Shown: positions 48,819 through 60,679 of the stretch, one piece after another
Layout of the letters: every line of letters begins with the position of its first letter
Position numbering within the stretch: position 1 is the first letter of the stretch
NCBI GenBank assembly: GCA_963854835.1
Contig: OY978527.1
Location: 35,859,040 to 35,923,039, forward strand
Direction of reading: 5' to 3'
DNA length: 64,000 nucleotides
Source of the DNA: Megamerina dolium
Taxonomy: Eukaryota > Arthropoda > Insecta > Diptera > Megamerinidae
Translations under genes and position numbers: made by a program
Notes under the pieces: generated by a model
What the model was told of the DNA's origin: nothing
What the model saw: only the letters and a program-made list of their open reading frames with translations
The model's database searches: none

Positions 48819-50535
48819 CAACAGCAAATATACAAAGATGATCGATTTGTTTAATTACATAAAAAAAAAATATTTTAAAAAAAAATTTTAATGAAATGCA
48901 GAATGTGTATAGAAATGTATTTATATGGATTTATTTATACTAAATACAACAACGAATAATATTGATATACTAAAATATTGTAAACAATCAATACTAACTA
49001 CTTTATATGAATGAAATTCTATAAATTGTGTTGGTAGTATGAGGCAACAGGTTTCGTTTCTTAGTTTACTTTATTTAAGTATTGTGCATATATTCGATTA
49101 TTTAGTCTTATTAAATGCAATAGTTGCAATTATAATTTCCGTTAATAATATTCCTGTTGTTGTGTTATAACTTGCAGAACAAGTCAACTATAATTTATTG
49201 TATAAGAAATCATTTTATCTACAAGAAGTTTTCTCATCTGAAATCAACCCAAATAGTCTCTCTCACTCTCTTTCTTTTAAAATTTCTTTATAACCTATTA
49301 CAGCTAAAGGAAGAACAAAGTACGAATAGCGATTATTAGCAATAACTGTTGTAGTTGCGTTTCATTTTGACAGTTGTCTTACGTTAATCTGTAGATATGA
49401 TGACATTATAAATTACCTAACTACCAATGTCGTGGAGAGAAAATTTAGGTCCCGGGACCGGTGGCTGACCACAAGTACAAGATCAATAATCAGAATCATA
49501 CACCGTTACAGTCAAAACACAAAGGCTACACTCATACGGGCAATACAAAAAATATGTATAGTATAGTACCCATCGATGACAACTTCAACATCGAGCAAAA
49601 GCGGCCACATCATGGCTCCATCAATTATATATTTTAAACAGGTGAGACCCGAAAATATCTGCAATTCGCACGATAACATCCTTTCCAATTGAGGATATCA
49701 TACAAGATCAGACAAAGCTTAAGGTGTAAGGCAGAGGCGTTAACAGAAGACAGTGAATGCAAAGAAGAAGAAGAAGAAGAAGGAATGGCGGAAAATGTTT
49801 GTGACTATTAGGCGCATGAATATACTTCACCACCGACAAAAACGAGGACTAATGGGGAAAGAGCAATCGATGGAAGGACGAAGGAACCACGATTTCATTT
49901 AATTTGAAAAAAATAACCTATGAAAAAAGAAATCTTATAGACTCATTAGTTTCATTTAACATATTTTCTGTAAAAACATATAAATTAGATTTAATTATAG
50001 GAAAACTTCAAGTAACATTTTTCAACAAATTTGCAATTTTCTCAAAACCCATTTTTCAGATATGAAATTATATCGCATTAAATACATATGATATGTACAG
50101 GTATGTACGAGTATGTATTAAAATAAGAAAACGAAAAGTTATCGATATAGTGCAATAAAAAATTTAGCTATTACCCAAAAACGGTTAATTATCGCATTTA
50201 CGCTTATTTATTAATGCTTAGATAATCATAAAATTATAAATTAATTAAACAAATAATAAACTCGCATACATATCATTGTACAATAAAGTGTACAAAAATA
50301 TGTATATGTAAGCATAACAACGTGTTTTTATACATGTAAGTACCTATAGACTGATAATGACCGAAAAATAATATGATGGTGGCATTCACTATATATACAT
50401 ATTTATAATATAAAAATATATAATTAAACTAACTTGCAATATATAGGGTGACACAGTGACAATGACTCTACTTCTGTAGTTTAAATGTTTTTGAATTGAA
50501 TTGGTCAATATAGTCGTTGAAAAATTTCCTTAAAC
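48819..50535. other. Unassigned DNA
   Basis: Mostly AT-rich. About 49420-49890 is richer in GC, includes a GAA-repeat near 49765, and may be transposon-derived, but no domain was recognised. Confidence 0.4.
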
Positions 50536-50539
50536 CTCA

Positions 50540-51440
50540 TATTGCCGGCTTAAGAAGAAGAGAGAATTAGAAAGATGCTAAAGAGATAGAAATGAGAAGA
50601 GACAGGACTTTGACTCGAAAATTCTTTGAGACGATCAAGAGCCTAAGTGGCGGTTTAAATCCCGGAGCCCCGTTCTGTTGTGACTAAAATGGGAATGTGG
50701 TCGCAGATGTCCCAAGTGTACTAAATGTTTGGAAAGAACATTTCTGTTCTCTGTGGTATACATAAAAGTGAAGACCCCACAATTTTCACCAATTACCATG
50801 ATATGTCTATTGAATATCTCATGCAAAGCCTTATCGTGCGAACTGTGTGAAAGATTGAATCCTATGCTCAACAACCTGATTGGACCTTATCAGTGTGGCT
50901 TTAGACTTAATAAATCAACCATTGACCAGGTTTTCACACAACGCCAAATCCTAGAGAAAATCCATGCAAAATAGATCAACCCACACCAGGTAGGTAGGTT
51001 AGGCCATCATATGTCCATTGTGTTACCACATGGTCTCTATCCCTAACTTGTTAACTCAACCCACACCAAACATTTGTTGATTATAAAGCCGCTTTCGACA
51101 CTCCTGTAAGGGATTACCTCTACACAATAATGTCTGAGTTCGATCGAATTAAAAATATTCGATCTCTGAACCTATTTGGATTGGATTCGCCATAGTAAAG
51201 CGCATCAAAATTCATCGACTCCACTGGCTAGGTCAAGTCGAGCGAATGGAAGAGCACGCTAAGAGAGTATATATACGGAACCTGCAGGTGGACGAGCCAG
51301 ACATAACTTCCGGTAGATAGACCAAGTAGTGTAGAACTTCACGGCGCTTGGAATTTCTAATAGAAAATGCTGGCGAAGCATACTCAATTCGGCCTAAATG
51401 GATTTTCGGTTATAATGACCACATGAATAAGCAAGTAACT
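50540..51440 (+). pseudogene. RTE-like LINE relic with a small insertion
   Basis: Order matches the 53659-56315 element: TRKFFETIKSLSGGLNPGAP, ANCVKD, CGFRLNKSTIDQVFTQRQIL, then C-terminal VKRIKIHRLHWLGQVERMEEHA, and 3' end ACCACATGAATAAGCAAGTAA. The YADD region is deleted. A 67-bp foreign insert sits at 50989-51055. Confidence 0.8.
50976..51068. mobile_element. 67-bp insert with 13-bp target duplication
   Basis: TCAACCCACACCA occurs at 50976-50988 and 51056-51068, bracketing 67 bp (GGTAGGTAGGTTAGG...CTTGTTAAC) absent from the equivalent place in the intact element near 55185. The duplication is perfect. Confidence 0.75.
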
Positions 51441-51449
51441 ACAGCTTAC

Positions 51450-52430
51450 TAATACTATGCCAAAAACTCGATCTGTGACAAAAAGTTGTAGCATTTTTTT
51501 TTATTACTTCAAAAAATAAAATGTCCGATCTTATTGAATCACCCAATTTACTTTACATGGATTTATACCTATATGTTGTATAACGCCGTTACTGTTTGAA
51601 AAGCCATAATGGCAATGAGTTCAAAGTCATGAAAACTTGATATTTGTTTTGCTTTCCACACTTGACTAAGCCTCTTGCCTATTAAATAATAAAAAAAAAA
51701 AGCATTTAAAAATGATGGAGTTGCTAAAGAAATAGTTAACGTTTTAAGTAAACTACTAATTACTGCACATATCATCGTCTTGCAACCACATATTGATAAA
51801 TAATAAGTAAATAAAACCAATGTCATTATATCCTTGAGCATGTACAAGAGTTTTCAACAATTTTGAAATCAATTGAACGGTTGAATAATTCAAATAAGGA
51901 GAAGAAGAAGAAGCAGTAAAAGATGAATACGAAACTCAACTTCCATCACAATCGCAAATTATATATATGTATTTAAATTGTTGTTTTGTTTCAACAATAC
52001 TGCGTACTACTTATTTATTACAATAAAGTAGTCAATTTAACAAAGATGTAAAACCTGTCAAATATACACATATGGTAGGTATTTATAAAAAAAAATAATG
52101 GTTACAAAAAATAATTGCGAATTGCCAAAATTGTTAACTTGTATGACCACCATCAGGATGACGATATTGTTGTTGATGGTTTCACTGATGGTGGTCTTTC
52201 GCAATTTGGACATGCTAACAACTAGCATTTTGTAATAGCCACTGTAATTATAATAGTTTTGGTGTTATACTGTTGGTGATTTTGTTTCTATTTTTTTTTT
52301 TTTTTTGCAAAGTGCAACCAAATTTTACTAAAACAGTGCAACAACATTTGATATGTTGTTTAGTGTAATGTTGCATTACTTTTGCACTGTTTTATAAATG
52401 AAATAATAAATAAAATTTAATTTTCTTATT
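51450..52430. other. Unassigned DNA
   Basis: AT-rich. GAATCACCCAATTT at about 51536-51549 resembles a mariner-type end also seen at about 60155 (GAACGACCCAATA), but no partner ends were found. Confidence 0.4.
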
Positions 52431-52439
52431 TGATTGACT

Positions 52440-53485
52440 TCTGCCACAGGAAAATAGGCAATCTTGTATGTAAAGGATCTATATAAGAAAACGTTTGTTC
52501 CATCAAGGGAGTTTTGCAAAGGCTGAAACATAAGATATTCATGTGATCTGGGCTATACGCAGGGTGCATCAGAACTTCCCAGGTAAGTACAGTCAATTTA
52601 TAGTGGGTCATTAAATAATAGATAATTTCCCACCAATCCCATCATAGAGTCAGCATCACATTGTTTGTCCCCAATCCAGGTTTCGATGTGGTTTGCGATT
52701 AACCACCGATCTTTGACCATAATTTATATTTTTTCATTTAACATTCTTGTATCTAATCCATTTTTATCGCCTGTGATGGTTCGCTTCAGAAATAGTTCAT
52801 TAATTCGATCAATCAAATATTTTGACCGAATTCATGTGGCATCCAAACATCGAGTTTTTTGAGTAGCCAGTATTTTTTAAATGATTCTAAACTGTCATGT
52901 GGTGTCTACCATCATCATGACCGCTAGTTTGCATACCTTCTTTTTACCTCCACCGGTTGCAAAATTTCATTGACCTTCTGAGTGACTGGACCAATTTTTT
53001 TTTCACAAAAACTTTAGCCTGAAGTGTCACCTTACAAACACATGTAATCGGATTAGTGTTACCAGATATATAACATCTTTTATTTTTTTTATATGTGGCA
53101 CTTAAAGCCCCAAAGGGCTCATTGGCCGAGTTTCTCTTCCATTACTGTTGTGCGTCTTAAATTTGGACAGTATTAGGAGGGACCTACTTATTTTAGCCGG
53201 TTCCGAACGGCAGAACACTTGTGACATCACTTTTCCTGAGCTTTGTCACAGAGTTCTTTAAGAAGCTTTTTCATGGCAAGTTGTTACTGTCGGAAGAATT
53301 GCCAATTGCTTGCCGACAGGTGGGTACCGTTCGAAAGAAAAATCTTATCGATATTAAATTTGTTATGCATCAGCCGGGGATTGAACCACGACCTACAGAT
53401 CAGAAGGCGAACACACTAACCACTGAGCTACGGCACCCACCAATATATAACATCTAATAACAACAAATCTCGGAGTGTTATTATA
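52440..53485 (-). pseudogene. Mariner relic (mellifera/cecropia-like) containing SINE copy 3
   Basis: The minus strand shows RINELFLKRTITGDKNGLDT (first Asp as GDKN), then WEVLMHPAYSPDHMN (third-Asp region eroded) and a broken C terminus. The 5' non-coding part (TAACACTAATCCGATTAC) matches the 5370-6290 relic. That match resumes beyond the SINE (53443-53485, CTCGGAGTGTTATT against the CCGCGG end), showing that the SINE inserted into the element's 5' end. Confidence 0.7.
53079..53442 (-). mobile_element. tRNA-derived SINE, copy 3
   Basis: Head at the right (A box TAGCTCAGTGG, B box GGTTCAATCCC), A-rich tail at the left. A perfect 13-bp target duplication ATATATAACATCT lies at 53066-53078 and 53443-53455. 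It is inserted in a mariner relic. Confidence 0.9.
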
Positions 53486-53658
53486 GCCCCCAATAAAAGT
53501 TCATGCTCCTACATGTAATACATGAGAGACTTAAACCCTTACCACAAATAGCAGAAAAACAAAGCGGTTCTGTTCCCGGAAAGGGCACTAGAGACAAATC
53601 CTTAACGTACTACAAATAATAAAAATAGCGAGAGAATTTAATGTTCCTGTTTACCTCT
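53486..53658 (+). pseudogene. LINE relic, 5' part (interrupted by RTE-like element)
   Basis: Across one frameshift this reads LLHVIHERLKPLPQIAEKQSG, SVPGKGTRDK, then IIKIAREFNVPVYL, the reverse-transcriptase palm entry of an APE-type LINE. The next residues, YFVDYTKAFDSIKWDKLW, continue only after the RTE-like insertion (56326). The two halves therefore belong to one older element. Confidence 0.75.
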
Positions 53659-56315
53659 TCAACATCAGCCTTATATGTGCCCACGCTCCGACGGATGAGA
53701 AGGACAATGTGACCAAGGAGAGCTTCTTTCAGCGCCTCGAAGAAGCTTATGACCGCTGCCCCCGCCACGATATCAAAATCGTGCTTGGCGACTTTAATGC
53801 CAGGGTGGGCAAGGAAGGTACCTTTGGTCCAACTGTCGGAAAATTCAGCCTCCACCAGAACACCTCCGATAACGGAATGAGGCTGATCGACTTCGCCGCA
53901 GCACGAAACATGGTAATTGGTGGTACCAGATTCCAGCATCTCGACATCCACAAAGCGACATGGCTGTCTCCAGATCATCGTACAAGAAACCAAATTGATC
54001 ATGTGGTGATTGACGGAAGGCATGCTTCCAGTGTGATGGACGTGAAATCGATCCGTGGTGCCAACATCGACTCGGATCACTACCTTGTTGCAGCTAAGGT
54101 GCGCACACGCTTATGTGTCGCAAATAACAAGAGAAGTCCCACACAGAGAAAGCTCGACGTCAGTAAGCTGCGATCACCAGAGACAGCAGATGCATTTTCC
54201 ACTCGACTATCGGATCTGCTTATGCAGAACACTCCCCAACTTGATGATACATGCGCACGGTGGACACATATATCCCACTCCATGACTACTGCTGCCGAGG
54301 AGGTAATCGGTTACTACCGGCCTCTGAGGAATGAGTGGTATGATCAGGAGTGTCGCGACGCTACCGCAGAGAAAGACGCCGCCTACAGAAGAACCCTGCG
54401 TGCAGGCGCAACGCGAGCTGTTAAGGAGCGGTATAGAGAGAAAAGGAGTGCAGAGAGACGTCTTTTCAGGCGCAAGAAGAGGGAGTTGGAAAGAAGTGAG
54501 TGTGAGGAGATAGAGATGTGTACCGACAAGAATGAGACTCGAAAATTCTTCGAAAAGATCAAGCGCCTAAGTGGAGGTTTAAATCCCGGAGCCTCTTCTT
54601 GTCGTGATGGAAATGGGAATCTGGTTACAGATGTCCAGAGTGTACTGAGCCTATGGAGGGAACACTTCTCCACGTTACTGAATAGCGATGCTACGAACAA
54701 TTCCGCCAGTGGAGGAGATTGCCCGATAACCCCAATTACAGATGATGGTGTTGATGTTCCACCACCCGACTATGACGAGGTTGAAACGGCCATTTTAAGG
54801 CTGAAGAACAACAAAGCTGCAGGTGCTGATGGCCTGCCTGCCGAGTTGTTTAAGACCGGAGGCGATGAGCTGCTCACCCGCATGCACCAGCTCATAAGCA
54901 GAATATGGTCGGATGAAAGCATGCCTGACGATTGGAGGCTCAGTGTTCTCTGTCCTGTACATAAAAAAGGAGACCCCACAATTTGTGCCAACTACCGTGG
55001 AATAAGTCTCCTGAGCATCGCATACAAGGTTCTATCGAGCGTACTGTGTGAAAGGTTGAAGCCTATGCTCAGCAACCTGATTGGACCTTATCAGTGTGGC
55101 TTCAGACCTGGTAAATCCACCATCGACCAGATTTTCACACTGCGCCAAATCCTGGAGAAGACCCAAGAAAAACAGATCGACACACACCACCTATTTGTTG
55201 ATTATAAAGCCGCTTTCGACAGTCCGGTAAGGGATTACCTCTACGCAACAATGTCTGAGTTCGGTATTCCTGCAAAGCTCATTCGACTTTGTAGAATGAC
55301 ACTGCATAACTCTCGTTGTGCAGTCAAAATTGGGAAGGACCTCTCCGCACCGTTTAATACCGAACGGGGTTTCAGACAAGGTGATTCGTTATCGTGCGAC
55401 TTCTTCAATCTTATTATGGAGAAAATAATACGAGCTGCTGATCTACGACATAATGGCACTATCTTCAACAAAAGTGTCATGCTGTTAGCGTATGCCGACG
55501 ATATTGACATAATCGGCATGAACACGCGAGCAGTCAGTGCAGCATTCTCAGAGTTGGAAAGAGAGTCGCGTCGGATGGGTCTCACGGTGAACGAGGGCAA
55601 GACGAAGTATCTAGTGTCAACAAACAAAGAGTCCCGGCGTCTTGGACAGCACGTCACTGTTGACAACTACGCTTTTGAAGTAGTAAGGGACCTTGTCTAT
55701 CTTGGAACCAGCATTAACAGCAGTAATGACGTCAGCTTGGAGATCATGCGTAGGATAACTCTTGCTAACAGGTGTTACTTTGGGCTGAGTAAGCAATTGA
55801 AAAGTCGAGCCCTCTCTCGAAGAACGAAAACTACACTCTACAAGTCTCTCATCATGCCTGTCCTAACATATGGCGCTGAAGCCTGGACAATTTCCATCTC
55901 GGATGAGCGAATGCTTGGAGTTTTAGAGAGAAAGGTCCTACGCAGGATCTTTGGACCTATTTGCGTTGGTGGCGAGTACCGAATAAGGTACAACCATGAG
56001 CTGTACGAGCTATATGCCGATATTGACATAGTAAAGCGCATCAAAATCCAGCGGCTGCGCTGGCTAGGTCATGTCGAGCGAATGGAAGAACACGCTCCAG
56101 CTAAGAAGGTGTTATATTCGGAACCGGCTGGAGGACGACGCAGAAGAGGAAGACCAAACCTCCGGTGGAAAGACCAAGTACTGGAGAACCTGACGGCGCT
56201 TGGAATTTCTAACTGGCGCCAGCTAGCGAAGAACAGAGATGGCTGGCGAAGCATGTTATTTTCGGCCTAAATCGATATTCGGTTGTTATGGCCACATAAG
56301 TAAGTAAGTAAGTAA
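53659..56315 (+). mobile_element. 5'-truncated RTE-like LINE, recent insertion
   Basis: 2657 bp flanked by a perfect 10-bp target duplication GTTTACCTCT (53649-53658 and 56316-56325). It begins inside the endonuclease domain, which is normal for 5' truncation during target-primed reverse transcription. The 3' UTR is only about 45 bp and ends in about five TAAG units, as expected for RTE-clade elements. GC content is clearly higher than that of the flanking DNA. It has relatives at 15411, 19965, 29990, 43560 and 50540. Confidence 0.9.
53661..56270 (+). CDS. Endonuclease (partial) – reverse transcriptase, RTE-like
   Basis: An 869-codon open frame with no stop, starting at the truncation point; there is no native start codon. 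The first part is the C-terminal half of an APE endonuclease: VLGDFNARVG, then RNQIDHVVID and DSDHYLVAAK. The reverse transcriptase follows with KAAGADGLPAELFK, VHKKGDPTICANYRGISLLS, VDYKAAFDS, GFRQGDSLSC and the catalytic YADD at 55491-55502. A C-terminal basic region (RRRRGRPNLRWKDQVLENL) precedes the stop. Such proteins nick target DNA and copy their RNA in place; the N-terminal nuclease half is missing here, so this copy should not be autonomous. The open frame suggests recent insertion. Minus-strand frames here are shadows. Confidence 0.9.
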   Translation, partial: NISLICAHAPTDEKDNVTKESFFQRLEEAYDRCPRHDIKIVLGDFNARVGKEGTFGPTVGKFSLHQNTSDNGMRLIDFAAARNMVIGGTRFQHLDIHKATWLSPDHRTRNQIDHVVIDGRHASSVMDVKSIRGANIDSDHYLVAAKVRTRLCVANNKRSPTQRKLDVSKLRSPETADAFSTRLSDLLMQNTPQLDDTCARWTHISHSMTTAAEEVIGYYRPLRNEWYDQECRDATAEKDAAYRRTLRAGATRAVKERYREKRSAERRLFRRKKRELERSECEEIEMCTDKNETRKFFEKIKRLSGGLNPGASSCRDGNGNLVTDVQSVLSLWREHFSTLLNSDATNNSASGGDCPITPITDDGVDVPPPDYDEVETAILRLKNNKAAGADGLPAELFKTGGDELLTRMHQLISRIWSDESMPDDWRLSVLCPVHKKGDPTICANYRGISLLSIAYKVLSSVLCERLKPMLSNLIGPYQCGFRPGKSTIDQIFTLRQILEKTQEKQIDTHHLFVDYKAAFDSPVRDYLYATMSEFGIPAKLIRLCRMTLHNSRCAVKIGKDLSAPFNTERGFRQGDSLSCDFFNLIMEKIIRAADLRHNGTIFNKSVMLLAYADDIDIIGMNTRAVSAAFSELERESRRMGLTVNEGKTKYLVSTNKESRRLGQHVTVDNYAFEVVRDLVYLGTSINSSNDVSLEIMRRITLANRCYFGLSKQLKSRALSRRTKTTLYKSLIMPVLTYGAEAWTISISDERMLGVLERKVLRRIFGPICVGGEYRIRYNHELYELYADIDIVKRIKIQRLRWLGHVERMEEHAPAKKVLYSEPAGGRRRRGRPNLRWKDQVLENLTALGISNWRQLAKNRDGWRSMLFSA

Positions 56316-57370
56316 GTTTACCTCTATTTTGTGGATTACACTAAAGCTTTTGATTCCATCAAATGGGATAAACTGTGGATAATCCAAACCAAATAACATC
56401 AAATAAGTTCAAAGCAGAGACTGGCACTAGACGGTTCTGTATTCTTTCGCCAATTTTATATTAATTAATATATGCAGAGTATATTATGAGACTTGTCCTT
56501 GAAAATTGCGAAGGCGGTATATCTGTTGGAGGGAGGAAAATACATAACCTGCGCTATGCGGACGACACACTCCTTTTAGGAGCACGTGAAGAAGAGATTG
56601 ACGTTCTGATGGGGAAATTATCATCCATAAAAGGCTTTTTTGGCTTAGAGATCTACACAACCAAAACCAAAGTCATCATAGTTGATAGACAGAAAAATAA
56701 TCAATCCAATATGACAATGATTGCAGGCTACGGGGTAGTAGATAATTTCAACTACTTAGGATCCCTCATAACAAACACTGGAGGGAGTTCCGATGAAATT
56801 AAACGCCGATTAGCAATAGCAAGGGCCGCAACTTCAACACTTACAAAAATATGAATAGATGGGGCAATTACAAAAACCACGAAGCTTCGACTTGTACATG
56901 CTTTGGTATTTCCAATAGCTACCTATGCAGCTGAAACAAGGACCATCAAAAAAGTAGACAGCCAAAAAAGTAAAGCCTTTGAACTATGGGTGTACACTAG
57001 AGTACTAAAAATTCTATAGACTGCTCATCGGACGAACATCTCTGTACTTGAAGAGCTAAATGTAAAGACAAGGCTCATGAAAAAAATCTCCAATGCATTT
57101 CTGACGAATTTTGTACCTGTGGCCAGGAGATATGATACCTAGGAGCAACTGGTTGTGGAGGGCAAAGTAAGCGGAAGTAGAAGACGAGGTAGGTCACCTA
57201 CAAGATGGGTGGATCAACTACAACCGCTGATAGGAAAAGCAATGAATGAGGTTATACACACTGCGCAAGATCGAACAACATGACGCACCGCAACGAAAAA
57301 TGTGCATTTATAATACGCCACCACGCTCTGTCAAGAGAAAAGGATTGGGAAGAAAGGAATATAAATTCTG
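56316..57370 (+). pseudogene. LINE relic, 3' part (interrupted by RTE-like element)
   Basis: Continues the element begun at 53486: YFVDYTKAFDSIKWDKLW, a deletion, then LENCEGGISVGGRKIHNLRY with intact YADD and TLLLGAREEE (56486-56854). After that come NFNYLGSLITNTGGSSDEIK, a stop, LVHALVFPIATYAAET and RRRGRSPTRWVDQL. The C-terminal pattern is typical of insect endonuclease/reverse-transcriptase LINEs. It is older than the RTE-like insertion within it. Confidence 0.8.
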
Positions 57371-57542
57371 GGAAACCAATTAAAGTATTAAGTTAAGACC
57401 TTTGTTATTGCCCTGTCAAGATGTCCAACCGACACTAACCACTGTGCTATCACCACCAGCTAGAATTCCATATAACTTCATAAACTGTTCGTTAATTAAT
57501 TATAGTGACATTAAATAAATAAGTAAGAGTAATATTAGCAAT

Positions 57543-57847
57543 GGGTGCCGTAGCTAAGTGTTTAGTGCGTTGGTCTTCTGATCTGTAGGTCGTGGATTTA
57601 ATCCGTGGCTGAAGCATATCTTTAATATCGAAAAGAGTTTTCTTCGAACGCGACCCACCTATCGGCAAACGATTGGAAATTCTTCGGACAGTAACAATTT
57701 GCCATGAAAAAGCTTCCAAAAGAGCTCTGTGACAAAGCACTGAAAAAGTGATGTCACAAGAGTTCGGCCGTTCGGAACTGGCTACTATATAAATAGTGCT
57801 GGAGGAGAAGCTTGGGCAAAGGGCCGTTCTAGGTCTATAAGTGACAC
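57543..57847 (+). mobile_element. tRNA-derived SINE, copy 4 (diverged)
   Basis: Opposite orientation to the other three. The head GGGTGCCGTAGCTAAGTG has an eroded A box, and the B box is altered (GATTTAATCC). The body and the end GGGCCGTTCTAGG...AAGTGAC diverge more than the other copies, so this is the oldest. No target duplication seen. Confidence 0.75.
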
Positions 57848-57849
57848 GA

Positions 57850-58980
57850 TCGATACATCAGTAAAATACAAGTGCACTTAGAATACGAGTTCGAGTAGAT
57901 TAATATATCGTAAAAATTATAATAAGGTAAATCTCCAATTTAAATTTTACCTCATTTTTTCATATTTGATTTTTATGACCTTTCTATTTAAAACTTTTAC
58001 TTGTAATAAAAGTGCAAAAAATAATTAGTATTATGCCTAAATAACTAAAAAAAAATTATATTGAAATTGTACTGCTTTCACAAGCCAAATGTTGAAATTG
58101 GCAAATTATAGTACATATATGAGGAGGTATAAAAATCAATTGCTTCAAAGCAAATAAACTGTTAAAAATAATAAATAGAAATCGACAAAAAAAAATATGT
58201 ATATATATATATAAAGAGTGAAATAGACACAAAACAAATATTTATCAAGTGCAAAGTATGTAAATATGTCGAAAAAAATTTTACTTGTTAACGTGAGATA
58301 TTCGTATAATATATACTGTATTTACACAACGAAGTATTATAACCAAAAGAGGCAATTGAGTGTAATTATTTCTTTTTATTTTAACAAATTTCATCTGGCG
58401 AATACGGTATGTGTGTGGGATGTTAATTTTTGTTATCTTGGAGCAATAACAAAACTCCAACGCTTTTAAGTGGAATTTTTTTTAATTATTTATACATAGT
58501 TTTTCCGTTTTTTTATCGTTCATTTGTATTTTAATCTATTAAGAGATTAAGAAATAATTTTGTTTAATTTAACTTAGTCACCATGAATCCCATATTTAAT
58601 TATGAAGCATAAAAGTGATGGAAACTATTTACATTAGCATGATCGTTCGCTTTTTTCAATAAATAGATTCCTCATGCAAATAAATCTTTACCTGCCAATT
58701 TCTAACAATTTTTTTAATGCTTAATTTAACGAATTAATCAATAATTTTCCTTAATTTTTACTTATAAAACTCACAAACTTCAACTTGATGTATGTATATC
58801 CAAACACAAACCATTCTGAGCAAATTCTTGTAGGGGTTTTCTATTTCAGCCTAAATCTTTCCATCGATCATTGTATCGCATCAGACTTATCGCACTGTGT
58901 TTCTAATCTATTTTAGGTGTTTAGTTAAAAAAAAAGTGCTCATCAGACTCATATCAAATTAATTCTGAAGAAATTATTTT
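57850..58980. other. Unassigned AT-rich DNA
   Basis: No supported feature. Confidence 0.4.
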
Positions 58981-58984
58981 TTTC

Positions 58985-59950
58985 GCATAATGAAACTTTG
59001 GTTAGGTTATGTGGCTGCCCCACAAAGGAGGGCGCATTTAGGCCAAAATTGGGCCATTCTGTTAACGTGCATCAATGATGCTGTCTATCCTATTCCCTCT
59101 ATTAAACGGAACCATTGGTATTTCCTAATGAATAGTGCAATATCCCTGACATCCATGGTTGCTAGCTCAGTAGTATCTATAGAAAAGGCACTTCCAAATA
59201 GCGTATGCATTCTGCGTGCTAAGTCGGACCATCTACAGAGGAAGTGGTAAACAGTTTCCTCCTCTTGCTTGTCTTGGCAGGTTCGACAAAAATCATTGGC
59301 CGGTAAACCAAGCCGGTAGCATGTCTACCCACAAGTCACTGGTCCGTAAGTACGGCGACCACATCACTAATAGTTGTTCTACTCATTGACAACAGTGAAA
59401 TATTACATCCATTTTTAAGAGTTGTTTAAATTTTCCTAGTGGTAACACAAGAGCTCTCATCCCGCCATCTTCTGTTGTCTATAGTGAGAAAATATTGTGT
59501 GACAAGAAGCATGCATGTTGCAAGCGGAATTCCTGCTTGATGAGATCGATAGATCTCTGGAAACCTAGTGCCCGATCTCGTCAATTCATCTGCTTCATAT
59601 GGAATATCCCTATGCCCCCGTATCCACACAATGTGTACATTGTAGTGCTCCGCTAGCTCATTAAGAGCTGAGTGAAATTTAAGGGCAAGTGCCGATTTAG
59701 CGAACATTCCTGCGAGGGATTTAATCGCGGCTTGACTGTCGCTGTAGATATAAATATCTTGGAAAGATATTGCATTACAACGAAGCCACATTGCCGCCTC
59801 TTTTTTAGTCATAATGTCGGATTGAAAAACGCTGCAAAAGTCGGATAATCGGAACTTAAACTTAACGCGTAAGGAATAATGAAACTTGAGTAACACAAAC
59901 CCCACACATCTGCCAACAATTAGTCCCAGGCGGCACTATCTAATTTGAAA
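58985..59950 (-). pseudogene. LOA-like LINE relic: RNase H, tail and 3' end
   Basis: The minus strand from 59905 reads an RNase H block (KKEAAMWLRC, IYIYSDSQAAIKSLAG, LNELAEHYNVHIVWIRGHRD, YEADELTRSGT). After a frameshift come HFLCRWSDLARRMHTLFGS and RDIALFIRKYQWF to a stop at about 59090, then a 3' UTR ending CATAACCTAACCAAAG near 58995. RNase H acidic motifs remain recognisable. The plus-strand frame 58990-59250 is a shadow. Confidence 0.7.
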
Positions 59951-60675
59951 ATTTTTTCATGAAATGCTGACAGTGGGTCACTGTTACAAAATGGGTGTAA
60001 TCAAGTAGGTAAAAAAGCTAATAAACAAGCTAATAAGCAGTCGAATATACGAGTGCATGTCTGCAACTAAAAAATACATCGAAATAAAAATCAAATATTC
60101 CGATAAACGTTTGAGTAGTTTATTTAGAAAAAAAAAAATGTTTTGTCTTATTGAACGACCCAATATGCATATGTAAAGGTTTTATTTTAAGAGATTATAT
60201 TTTTTTCTTTTTTTGTTGTTCATTACTCTTGTTGATTCCTCGCTATTTATTATTGTGTGTGTATTTTTTTATTTTTCATCAAATTGGCGGTTTATTTCAA
60301 TATGCCATTTCATAGGCCTGTGTGAGTGTATTTACTTGCATGGTCACTTGTGTATGTACCTTGTACATATGCACATGTAGTCGTCATACAAGTGACCTGC
60401 TTTCTCTTTTTTCTTCTGCATTATTGTTATCGTTGTTTCCAATATGTACGATATGGAGACTATGGTCTCCACTTAACAGTTGTCAATTATTGTTTTTGTG
60501 TTGTTGTTATTGGTGTTGCTATATTGCTGATTATTATGGCCCGTAGTTATTGTCAAAGCTAACATAATCTCAAAGTTCGAATCGACTTGTTTGACATACA
60601 TATTTCCCATACAAAAATCTACCAAAAAGCCGATTTTAACTGTAAAGTGATCTCAACAACTTCTATTAGCACTCA
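59951..60675. other. Unassigned DNA
   Basis: AT-rich. GAACGACCCAATA near 60155-60167 resembles a mariner-type end without a partner. The overlapping hydrophobic frames at 60322-60562 come from TGTT-rich sequence and show no conserved domain. Confidence 0.4.
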
Positions 60676-60679
60676 AGTT

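Noticed and set aside
51440..51560. Mariner-type end GAATCACCCAATTT, also near 60155
   Set aside because: Only one end visible at each place and no transposase-like translation between; recorded as a motif only.
53610..54080. 156-residue minus-strand ORF and other minus-strand ORFs between 54080 and 56254
   Set aside because: Antisense shadows of the long reverse-transcriptase frame, without domains of their own.
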